Shown here in pieces: positions 11,706 to 22,247 of a stretch of DNA of 64,000 nt. This DNA comes from Arabidopsis thaliana (lineage: Eukaryota > Streptophyta > Magnoliopsida > Brassicales > Brassicaceae): the NCBI RefSeq assembly GCF_000001735.4, contig NC_003070.9, forward strand, positions 19,143,971-19,207,970. The letters are read 5' to 3'. The position numbers and the translations under genes are program-made. Numbering within the stretch: the first letter of the stretch is position 1; each line of letters starts with the position of its first letter. Under the pieces are notes generated by a model. It saw only the letters and a list, made by a program, of their open reading frames with translations, was not told the DNA's origin and ran no database searches.

Positions 11706-13171
11706 CGTTTTCTCTCTTCTTCCCTTCATCAACTCATATTTTTTGTGTTACTACTGTTCTTGAGTCTGTTGTCCAATTTTTTGCTAATCATGGAGGGTCT
11801 CTGAATTTTACATTTATTAGGGAGTAAAAAACTCGAGAGAGGGTTTTTGGGATTATTGTTTTCTAGAAAGGTAAAAGAGAACAATGATAATATTCTTATG
11901 CTTATGATGGTGCATGTATCCCCAATGTAGCTTTGTTGAATTTTCATAAAAGTTTTTGCCTTGGTTTTTCTTTTGTCATTTATGCTCGTCAATTTTGCAT
12001 CTTGAAGACGAAAAGGACCGTTTCGTTTCCATTCTCGGTGTTTAGTTTTGTCATTGATAAAATGTCTCCTTGTAAAGCTTATTACCATCATGAAAAAGCA
12101 AAATATACGGATCGTAGAATCGTTTCTCAAACCTAATCAGGTTGATGTCCCAGTTTAGAACATCCTTGGAAGAGTTTAAGACAATTCCTCAATCCGAGAG
12201 AGCAAAACGACTGTGTTTAGCAAAGTGGGTCTAATTGAAGAAAAGAGGAACTTGGGCCAGCTAAAGATAAAGCCCAATGTTGAAAAGACGTCGTCTAAGG
12301 CACAACAACGGTCAAACGGTCATCTCCAAAGTTGGAAAACGACAAGAAACAAAAACACAGAGCAGTGGTGATGAATTGAAAGCTTGTACGGAGAAAGTAG
12401 CGATTCTCGCAGCCATTGATACGATTTGATGACAGAGGATGGTGACATCTGTCCTATCTCTAGGGTTTTTCGAGTCACCCATACTCTTGTCTATAAATAC
12501 TAAATCCTTTAGGTTCCTTTGGTTGCTTCCTCTGCTTGTGAGTTTTTCTTTGTAAGTGCAATCAGTGTTACTCTTTAGAGTTTTTTTCTAAGTTGTTGAG
12601 ATTTTTGTAGCTTGCTTTGGTTTGTCACAATTTTTGCTTATGCATTTGCCTTTGTAGGAGCTTTTAGTTACGTTTTAGGGTTTTTTTTTTTTGTTACGGA
12701 TTTTGCTTGCTTGTGCATTTCCTTTTTCAGTGTGATTAGTGAGTAGTTACGTTTTAGCGTTTGATCCTTCTTTATTTTTGTCATTCTTTGGTAAAGAAGC
12801 ATCACACTGGCTCGATTTAACCACAAACTCCTTCCTCTGTTTTTTGTCATTGATAAAAATGTCATCTTTTTACTATTTCAGTGTGATTAGTGAACAATGA
12901 GGAGCTTTTGGTTAGGTTGTTAGCGTTTAAACTTCATTTAGTTTGGTCACATTGCTTCGATTTAGCCACATACTCATCGATCTGTTTTTTTGTCATTGAT
13001 AAAAATGTTTCTTTTTGCTATAACTTCGATCCTATTAGGAAGCAAAGGTCCCTCTTGCTTTTCCTTTCTTTCGTGAAAAATCGCTTCACTTTAATTCCCT
13101 TGTTAATGTTCTTTGCATTTATTATTCACATCCATTAATGTAGTTTTATTGAAAACTTTGCAAATTTTCAG
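11706..13171. other. MKK4 3' flank and upstream region of the next gene, rich in small repeats
   Basis: No coding frame is convincing here. The segment holds the MKK4 3' UTR, then a CT/T-rich stretch with several partial direct repeats described separately. The TTTTCAG before 13172 could be the end of a 5'-UTR intron. Confidence 0.55.
12044..13015. repeat. Dispersed direct repeats (TTTTGTCATTGATAAAA core)
   Basis: The core TTTTGTCATTGATAAAA occurs near 12046, 12843 and 12988, each followed by ATGT. The last two copies sit in a larger degenerate tandem unit (about 12735-12870 and 12880-13015) that also shares GTGTGATTAGTGA, a CGATTTA(A/G)CCACA block and a GTTAGCGTTT/TTTTAGCGTTT block. Confidence 0.7.
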
Positions 13172-14544
13172 ATGGCACTCCCTCCCTATGATCCGAATTT
13201 CACATTGGCTTTTTCATACGGTAGACGCGATAATGTCTTTGAGAATGACCCAGAGCACGGTAAGAACTTGTTACTGTATAGAATTTACTCATAAAAGTAT
13301 CTCACTTCTTGGTTTTAAAACAGATTTTGATCTAATCCCTAGGAATGGTGAATTGTGGCTGTAGAATTAGGATGTTGTGTTGATTCATTGCTTTAGTTTT
13401 AGCCTGGATTTAGTGCAGGACAAAATTTACCCATTATGTTGAGTTATCACAGTTCTGGTCATGTGCTTAATTACACCAATGTCTTAAGTTTTGTTGTTGT
13501 TGGCTCTGATAACTTGTTTGCCAAGATAGGTTTTAGATTCTCTCAGATATTGATAGCATGTGTGTTGTCTTTGTACGTTTTTTCATGATTTCAGAGATTC
13601 TCTTTTATGTTAACAGTGAGATTTAAGTCATTTGACCAATCAATCAGCCAAATTTTGTGGCTGTAGAATTAGGATGTTGTGTTGAATCCACTGCTTTTGT
13701 CACATTGCTTTAGTTATAGCCTGGATTATGTTAGTATATCACAGTTGATTCTGATCCTATTCGTATCTTGTAAGATGGGAATACATTCAGATTTGATTTA
13801 TTGTTCCATTTTGTGTTTTGTCTATGCAGATGAATCTGCTTCTGCTGCTATCGTAGCGGTTGAGCTGATAAGCTCTGCACGGCTTGCACTTAAGCTGGAT
13901 AGTGTCCGCACTGAGTACTCAGCTCAGTATTTGGTGGACAAAGCTGGCTCACGCAACCTCAGGCGCAGGCGCAAGCTCACTGTCAAGGACTGCCTTAACT
14001 TTGCGTTAAAGAAAGGCGGCATACCGAGAGCAGAAGATTGGCCACCTTTGGGATCTGAGTCAAAGACCCCATCATCGTACGAACCTGCTCTCGTTTCCAT
14101 GAAAGGAGAAGTGATTGAGCCTAAGGATATGGACGAAGTACCTGAGTTGTTGGTGCATCAATCAGCCGTGGGAGCAAAACTGCATGTGTTCACTCCACAC
14201 ATTGAACTTCAACAAGACGTAAGTGCTATAGCTGTTAGTTAAAATTCAATATAAAATGATCCAGAGAGATATACATCTGATCTAAAATATATGTTCATTT
14301 GTTTTGCGTGCTAGGCAATTTACTTGCCTCGTCAGGTGAGTATGCGCGCTACGTTGGACTTAGAGATGGGATAGTAGTTGGAACAGAGAAGATCCAAGGA
14401 AAGTCCATGGCAATAGTGAAGGTATGGTACAAGAAGAAGTTTGTAGTTGTCAAAGTGGCTTTGAGCAGGATGTTTTATTTGGCGGGCGTAGGGCCATCTG
14501 TGCTGCTTGTGGACTTTTGTGTTCCACGCCTATCCATCGATTAA
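13172..14544 (+). pseudogene. Decayed gene of uncertain family, frameshifted in its last exon
   Basis: Exons 13172-13259, 13830-14218 and one starting at 14315 join in frame ([19 protein letters not shown] ... [17 protein letters not shown]). The frame then closes at 14374, giving 178 residues. However, the next frame over continues the protein-like sequence without interruption: SSGEYARYVGLRDGIVVG through AGVGPSVLLVDF to 14544. Joining AIYLP to SSGEYARYVG needs one extra base near 14328-14332, so I read this as a one-base deletion. The position fits At1g51670. I do not recognise the family with confidence; the KDCLNFAL and YVGLRDGIVVG patches faintly recall degenerate papain-like protease relatives. 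It may still be expressed as a shortened protein. Confidence 0.5.
13348..13740. repeat. Duplicated segment within the first intron of the decayed gene
   Basis: TTGTGGCTGTAGAATTAGGA is present at about 13352 and again at about 13656, each followed by TGTTGTGTTGA and, after a gap, CATTGCTTTAGTT(T/A)TAGCC. The offset is about 304 bp near the left ends. Confidence 0.8.
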
Positions 14545-15036
14545 GCAAGAAATATCTATCTATCTAGAGAACAACATGCTACTAGTGGAAGACTTTGTTT
14601 AAGAATGCATGTTTTCAGGAGACTTTTTTTATGTGATAAGTTGAGAAGTTGAGATCTCTACTTTCTAAAGACATATTTGTTTGGGATGATCGATTATTGT
14701 TATGCTTATTGAATCTTTGGGTTACTGTTCGCTTATGATGGTGCTTGTATCAAACTTTTCAGTTTCAATCTTCAGTTGCATAATCCGAGTAAATTTATTA
14801 TTATATGAAAAAGGTGTGCTGTTTTCTCCAGCACAAGTTACATGATAGGAAACCAAAAAAGAAACCACCTTCATCACAAAGGCTCATTACATGAATCAAG
14901 CAAGAACAGCAACAACAACAACAACAACAACAACAAAAGACAATGGTTCGTATGAGTTTGTTTCCTTGGTTGGGTCAAACAGTTGTATGTATATACACAT
15001 TGAAATCATCTTTTGCTTTTTGGTTGAAATCATCCA
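14545..15036. other. Convergent 3' region between the decayed gene and 4CL1, with a CAA repeat
   Basis: Contains both 3' flanks. A (CAA)n tract at about 14907-14936 would be (TTG)n in the 4CL1 3' UTR. A 21-bp segment at 14731-14751 matches the MKK4 3' flank at 11900-11920 with one mismatch. Confidence 0.6.
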
Positions 15037-17494
15037 TCACAATCCATTTGCTAGTTTTGCCCTCAGATCTTTCCTCAATATCTTCCCTGATGGAGCTTTA
15101 GGAATGGATTCAGTGAAGAACACTTTGTTGATTCTCTTGTAAAACACAACCTGTGATTTCAGATATATACAAAGTTTGCATCAATAATGATTCATTTCTC
15201 ATGCATTAATCAAAATCAAGAACTTGCTTTGTAATTCACTTTTTACCTGTTTCGACACGAATTGCTTCACATCATCTTCTGATAACTCCGAATCCTTCGA
15301 TTTCACCACAAATGCAACAGGAACTTCACCAGCTGCTTCTTCTTTCATTCTGTTTAATCATACACGTAACAACAAAAAGTGTAAGCAGTTTGAAACAGAG
15401 ATGCTAGAGAAATCAAGATCGGCTCTGTTATTGATATCATTGATCTCCTTTTGTCATTATGCTTAAATTATGTTTTAATCATTCATGTTGGTTCAACAAC
15501 ATACTTTAATAATAGATTAGTACTCAGAACATAGATTAGCCTAAATATATTGTTGAACCAACAACATTATTTGGTCATGATCAAACAATGTCCGTTTTGT
15601 AGTTGTTGGTTCAACAACATATTTTGGCGCAATTCAATTAGCGACTGCAAAACGAACAACGGTTAAAAATTTGAACTTACGCGACAACAGCAACATCAGT
15701 AATGTCAGGATGACCGATGAGCAAAGCCTCTAGCTCAGCCGGAGCTACCTGAAAACCTTTATACTTGATAAGTTCTTTCAATCGATCAACGATGAAAAGC
15801 TCGTCATCGTCATCGATCAATCCAATATCTCCAGTATGAAGCCAACCGTCTTTATCAATGGTCTCTGCTGTAGCTGCCGGATTGTTGAGGTAACCTTTCA
15901 TGATCTGGTGACCACGAATACAAATCTCACCGGGTTGATTCCTCGAAAGAGAATCTCCGGTGTCTGGATCAACTATTTTCATCTCAGCATTTCTTACAAC
16001 AGTACCACAAGCTCCTGACTTAACCGGAAAAGGTTCCTTTGCAAAACCTAACGACATTGCTAGCACTGGACCTGCTTCCGTCATTCCGTATCCCTAATCA
16101 TTTAATAAATTAAAGTTAGTTACGTAAAATTTAAAACTGAAGTGGCAAATTTCTTAAAAACGTTTTTGGTCAAATTTTGTATAACATTTATATTTTTTTT
16201 TACTATAAGAAATAAATAAAAATATGTCATCTGAGTAGCCAAAAATGTGATTATGCAGAAAATATAAAAAAATCGCACACAGTTGAATAATTTGGTTTTA
16301 CTTTATTTGATCAAAATACAAACTGTATATAGGTATTTACTTATGTTATGTTTTTCAGTTAATTATGAGATTTCATTCCGTATAGTTATTTCGATTTTCC
16401 AAATTCGTATGATTCCGTATTTCCCAAAAAAAATATACCTGACCGAGTTTGGCATTAGGAAACTTGGCATTAACGGCATCTTCAAGTTCTTTACCAAGAG
16501 GAGCAGCACCAGATTTCACCACTCTTATCGAGCTCAAATCATACTTCTCCGTCTCCGAAGACTTCGCAATGGCCAACACAATCGGCGGAACCATCGGAGC
16601 CACCGTCACTTTACACCTCTGGATCAGCTCCAATAGCAGATTGATCTCAAACTTCGGCATTATCAGAATCGCCGCACCAACTCTAAGACCACACAACATG
16701 ATCGAGTTCAAAGCGTAGATATGAAACATGGGCAAAACACAGAGTATGACGTCATCGCTGTGGAAATAAAGATTCGGGTTCTCGCCGTCGACTTGCTGAG
16801 CAACGCTCGTGACTAGTCCCTTGTGAGTCAGCATCACTCCTTTTGGTAATCCCGTCGTGCCAGAGGAGTAAGGTAGTGCCACCACGTCGTCCGGTGAAAT
16901 CTCCACCGAGTCGATGACTTCTGATGCCTCGGTTGTCGACTGAGTCAACTCGGTGAAGCGGAGGCAGCCTTCAGGGATTGGCACGGATTCGTTGTCGTCG
17001 ATGCAGACGATGACTACTCCGTCGTCGTTTTGAAGTGGTTTGATTTTGTCGACGTAACGAGCTTCGGTGATTATGAGTTTGGTGTTGGAGGCTTTGGCTT
17101 GTTTAGCTATCTCCGCCGGAGTGAAGAAAGGGTTTGCGGCGGTGGCGGTTGCGCCGCGGAAGGAGGCGGCGAGGAAAGAGAGGACGAATTCGGGACAGTT
17201 TGGGAGGAGGAGCATGACGACGTCGTTTTGGTTAACGCCGAGTTTGTGAAAATTGGCGGCGATTTGGCGGGAGATGACGTGGACGTCGGAGTAAGTGTAC
17301 ACGTGGCCGGTTGGTCCGTTGATTAGGCAAGGCTTAGTGGCGAATTCGGAGATGTTTTGGAAGATGTAGTCGTGGAGAGATAGGTGGTTCGGGATGTAAA
17401 TATCCGGTAACTTTGATCGGAAAATGACGTCACTGTTGTTGTTGTTGCTCTGTTTCTCCATCACCTGAGAAACTGCTTGTTCTTGTGGCGCCAT
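15037..17494 (-). CDS. 4CL1: 4-coumarate:CoA ligase 1
   Basis: Four exons on the minus strand, 17494-16439, 16093-15681, 15349-15247 and 15150-15037, join to 561 residues with all introns GT/AG. 4CL forms the acyl-adenylate and then the CoA thioester of 4-coumarate and related cinnamates, supplying lignin and flavonoid synthesis in the cytosol. Box [12 protein letters not shown], is at residues 210-220 and box II, GEICIRG, at 407-413. The AMP-binding C-terminal Lys region (SGKILRKDL) is in the last exon. The start [14 protein letters not shown] matches the 4CL1 isoform (At1g51680). AC elements (ACCAACC) lie upstream, as expected for MYB-driven lignin genes. The intron between exons 2 and 3 carries an inverted/direct repeat trio. 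Confidence 0.97.
15486..15620. repeat. Three copies of a GTTGGTTCAACAAC motif in a 4CL1 intron
   Basis: TGTTGGTTCAACAACATA is at 15486-15503, an inverted copy (TATTGTTGAACCAACAAC) at 15549-15566, and a direct copy GTTGTTGGTTCAACAACAT at 15602-15620. The first two can pair as a hairpin with a loop of about 45 bases. Confidence 0.85.
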
Positions 17495-17611
17495 TGTAAA
17501 TAGTAAATATTGTGATATTCAAAGATTTAGGTGGAAAAAAAAGGTTGGTTTTTTTGGTTGTGTGAATTTTAGGCTTTGGCCTGAAGGAAACAGGAGTTGT
17601 ATCGGAGGAGT

Positions 17612-17650
17612 TCATATAGACAATTCACCGGAGTAGACGGTGGGGTTGGT
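17612..17650 (-). promoter_or_regulatory. 4CL1 core promoter: AC element and candidate TATA box
   Basis: On the minus strand ACCAACCCCACC lies at 17650-17639, about 145-155 bp before the 4CL1 ATG; it contains the AC-II type MYB site ACCAACC. A TCTATATGAA sequence at about 17619-17610 is a plausible TATA box 20 bp further in. MYB58/63-type factors bind AC elements in lignin genes. Confidence 0.55.
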
Positions 17651-20600
17651 GAAAATGTTAGTGTTGTTGTTTCATGATTTTGCTGAGGGTGATTTTGTCA
17701 TTTAATCTTTTTTGAGTATGGGTTTCTCAAATTTTCACGTTGCGTTTGGTAAGCTGCATTTCTTTCTTTTAAAATCACATAAACTAGTGGTAATATATTT
17801 ATAAGCAAATTTGTATTTTTCTGAAAAATTAACTGGATTTTGTATTTTTCATAAGCAAATTTCTTTGTTGAAATGTTATATTTTATTTATTTTTATGTTA
17901 ATTATAGTAAATAAAAAAAGAATGGTTATTTAAGAATATTTGCAAAAAAAAAAAATGTAACAATTAATGTAAAAAAAAATGTTTTGATAACGTATTACCG
18001 TAATTGAATATGTTTCTTCACATGATTTAATTAAATAAAGTAATGATTTGTATGTTTTTCCAATTTTTACCATATAAGCGATAAAATCAACCTTGGCATA
18101 TGTTCTTTTCCATTTTGGGCATATATATTCTAAGAAAAAAAAGAAGTAAAAACAGTTTGTATGATACTTTTAATAGATAAGCCAAAAAAATCATGTAAAA
18201 TGACATAGCCAAAAGTTATATTATAAATATATGCTATATTTGGGTATATATGAGTGTATCATACTCTAACAATTTCTTCATTTGTTGTTGATTTGGTCTA
18301 TTTTGGTTCCATAAAAGACATATATATTACCAACGACCACGGAACCCGTATATGAACAATTGAACGTCAACGGTATATGAACAATTGAACAATTGAACCC
18401 GTATAATTTTATTTTATTTCTACAACCATTTAATTCAACTTTGGAGACCAGTCAAATCCATTTGGATAAAAAGAAAGTTATGGGCTAAAAGTGTAAAGCT
18501 TGAGAAATAAAGGGGTAGGGTTGGAAATAAAGGAAATGGGTTTGGTAAGAGAAGAAGAGTGGGTTGGTGAAGATAGCGAGAGATATATTGATTGGGCTTT
18601 GGTGGAAGAGTGGGCCCATGTTGACGATATAACCGAAGCAATAGTCCAAGTAAAAATTGAAATATTTGACGATAAATCTTCATTTCTTCACCAACCCCAC
18701 CATTTTTAATATTCTTTTATATAAAAATCGTAATAATCATGACCATAATACATATATCTCCAAAATCAATGGACAATATAGCCTTCACCAAACTCATCCT
18801 TCAACTGATATGTTTTTTTTTAAAACCGGAGGTATTAGAGACCGAAAATTTTGAAATTAATAAGAATTTGGGTCTTTTTTAAGACTAAAAAAATATTTAC
18901 AAATGACCAAAATGCAAGATGCAAGAATTTTTTGTTTTCTGAGAAAAATCTATATAAAACGTAAAATCTCATCAAAAATTCTACATTTCAAACGGGCTAC
19001 TAAGTACTAACCCATCACAACTTGGTTTGATTTGTTCGTAAATGGGTTCTTGTATTGAGATTTATTTACTATTAGGCTTAGAAAAAGATTCACCACACAA
19101 ATGCTATGGATATTGGCATTGCATTTACAACCAATTGTGTCAGCAAAAGAAAAGAGACAATTAATGGATAATAATCATATATAGCTATTTATTTTTGTGA
19201 AAGCGATGTCAAAATATAAGTGAATACAAAACTGCTTCGTCAATATGCCAAATGTAAGGCTTTGACAAAAAAATATATATGCCAAATGTAATGGACAGTG
19301 ATACTATTACTTTTCGACATGAATCATTTATTACATAATAATGCTTGAAAGTGATTGAGAATGTATTAATTCAAATGCTACGAACTGATCAACATTTGTA
19401 TGCAAAAACATATTAGTACATATTTTCTTATCAAATAATAGTTTTAAACATGAAGAATAGACTATATTCCATAGACCAAACATCTGAATATTCTTAAAAC
19501 AAGGATAAAACGATAATATGTACCATGAAACCAGTCTTAGGAATTATTTACATAGTAATTAGTAAAAGACTATTTATGCAAAGTCATGTTTTATACATTT
19601 CTCAAAAAGAGAATGGATTAAAGTAATTATGGCAAGTATCGAGACCCATGCTTAGTTGGGTTTGGTAATAAGATACGCTTCACGCTTGTGTGTGATGTCT
19701 TTTCCAATTGATAAAAGTTTAGGCATTTTACTTGAGAGTATAAATTATCATTTTGTTATATTTCAAACAAATTATATGAATGTTGTGTAAGATTTCTTTC
19801 ATTTTCGGAAATGTTTCTTACAAAACATGCAAAAGAAAGGTTTGGAGAATGTCTCTCTCTAGTCTCTTACCCGTGTCTCCTAATAAGCCTAACCTTTACC
19901 AAACATGAAGACTCAAAAACTCATGCTGTTGTTGGTGAATGGCAAAACCGTCAATTCAATGGTCCACACCAACACACATGGTGAAGAAGTCCAAGTCATC
20001 AAATGTTGATTGATTCTACAGCTCTGCAAAAAGATTTACTTTTCAGTTTCCATCATATAACTTCTCAACTCCTCTCATAATCCAAATCTTATGTGCTATT
20101 GTTTAGTGTCATTATCTGTGTAACCACCTTACTTCGTCTTCTTAACCAGAAAAATGAATCAAAATATTGAAGAAATAAAGTTTATTTTGCTGATTGTTTG
20201 CTTGTTAGTACCTTCAGCTGCAACACTTCTAGGAGTCAGCAAAAGAATTTTTCAAGAGACAGGTAACACTTTTCAATCTTGATAAATTCAAATCTCATTT
20301 TCTTGCAACTAAACTCGAACACATTGCGAAAACCTTGTTTCACCTTTTATGAACGTAAAAAATGTTATCTACTCATAAAAAAAACAAAGTCAGCAACAAT
20401 CTTCATAAATATGCAACGGTTATCAGTCACCTAATCGTATACGAAATCATCAACAGAGGCCACTTGACCTAGCGAGCCACCACTGAAAAAGGCCAATTAA
20501 AGTAAAGCATCATAGTTCAAAAGTCAAAACTGTTACAAGATACTGATTTTTCACCTTTATTATATTTTTGATAGTCCTTCAAATCATTACAGTTTATTAG

Positions 20601-22247
20601 TCTCTGTTTGTATTCTTACCTTAAAGCTCTGCAACTAAACTGCTACCAGTGGATGGACAATAATGCGAAAAATCTATGTTTTGTGTTCAGTTTTAATGCA
20701 CAAGAGAGCAAAAAAACGGAGTATCCCTCTGCATAAGGCAAACATGAGTTAATGAAGGTTCAATGTACATCCACAAGCTATAAAATAGTTTTCAAGTCTA
20801 TAACAATAAAATCAACGGTTTTCTCGCAGATTTGCTACTGTACGTTAAAATGAACGTAAGTACAAGTGAATCACTACTAATCTACTAGTCTCAAGAATTG
20901 TGCTTTGTATCTATGCTGCATCTGGCTAGCTTAAAGAGATTCAGTGAACCATCATTCTTTTCTTCGTAGAAGCCTTCATTTTCTATGTTGATCACTAATT
21001 ATATAGCTACTCGTTAAGTACCACATTAGGGATTAAAACAACAAATGTAAAATTAGATTAAAAATTCGAAATTCGATGAACATTTAATCGTATCATGATT
21101 GAGATTCAGGGTATTGAGATATAGAAAGATATATAATTAAGCTAATTAGTGATCTTCCTTGCTTGATTACACCATAGTTTTTGGAGAGACTTCTTGGTCA
21201 GTTATCCACATTCTCGCTCCGCCATCGCGTACCATATGATCCTAAGATTCCGGCGGACGTTGTTTTAAACTGTGTTCATAGAATCACAGTTAGTGATATG
21301 TGATCAAAGTAGAGCGAAGAAGAGTGTTAGTTGTTTCTTTCTTAACCGAAAATAAACGGTCTTGTTTTTTATCTTCCTTTGTGGAATTATATCAACAACC
21401 AAAAAAGCCAATTTACAGCTAAGCAGATATGACTATTATTTTCTCATGATGAAGTTTAATTTTATTATATCGTTATTTAAAATTATAATACTCATATTTA
21501 AAATCAAAATATTATTAAGTTTCCAGAGAAGACATAACTCTCACTTTTTGTTTTGACCCTTACATTACTAGTGAGATCTTTATATACACAAACTGTCATG
21601 TGAAACTGTAATTTAAATGGATAAAGACAAATGTATATTGTGAAGTAGGAACTACAGTATATATTTTCTTCTCTTTTTTCCAACATGTAGGAACACATAT
21701 CTTTATCCAAAAAAAAAAAAGAAAGCTTAAAAATGAAAAAAATCTACATCCACTAAATTTCAACACTGTGAAAAAAAAGAAATATATTGTTTTTATCTCA
21801 AATTAGTCGTTTAGAGAAAAATGTAAGTTTGAAAATAAATGAGATTTCCCTGCATTAAATTTTTACAATTAGTAATATATTAAAAGCTGTGAACTAATTC
21901 CAGAAAAAGTGATAAAACCAAAAATAAGAAAAAATTAATACCAAATAATATTAACATTTTTTAGTTTTGTTTTTTTAATAAAGAGAGAAAAAAAAAGAGA
22001 GTGTTGTGTGATTTTATTTGTTTGTCGAAATCTGGGAATCATCTGATACTCTTCTTCTTCTCCTCCTTCATCGATTTGCTTCAATCATCTATCGGCGACG
22101 AGCTCCATCCGGTTTGTCTCCTAATCAGAATCTCTGATTTCCCGATCCGGCTAATTCCTCATCGTCGGATCAATTAGATTATCTTATCCCAAGGAGAGGA
22201 GTGTGTGTGAATCGGAGAGAGCGAGAGACAGAGAGAGAGAGAGGGAA
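17651..22247. other. Long AT-rich spacer upstream of 4CL1 and PP2A B-alpha
   Basis: About 4.6 kb without a gene I can name. It contains a second ACCAACCCCACC (plus strand, 18690-18701), an inverted ACCAACC at 18562-18568, a direct repeat GTATATGAACAATTGAAC at 18348 and 18373, one weak small reading frame at 20154, and the GA-rich 5' UTR of the B-alpha gene near 21980-22247. Confidence 0.6.
20154..20282 (+). CDS. Small open reading frame with a signal-peptide-like start (tentative)
   Basis: Forty-two residues starting MNQNIEEIKFILLIVCLLVP and followed by SAATLLGVSKRIFQET. The hydrophobic core FILLIVCLLV and small residues after it look like a secretory signal. A good donor (CAG then GTAACA) lies inside, after GAGA, so the frame may really be a first exon. 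Possible later exons are GATTTGC... from about 20831 (acceptor CTCGCAG, donor GTAAGT) and AAGCCTTC... from about 20970 (acceptor TCGTAG), ending at a TAA. I recognise no family. It may be chance. Confidence 0.2.
   Translation: MNQNIEEIKFILLIVCLLVPSAATLLGVSKRIFQETGNTFQS

Noticed and set aside
14299..14544. A separate small gene in the last part of the decayed locus
   Set aside because: No ATG start, and its sequence reads as the continuation of the preceding exons after a one-base shift.
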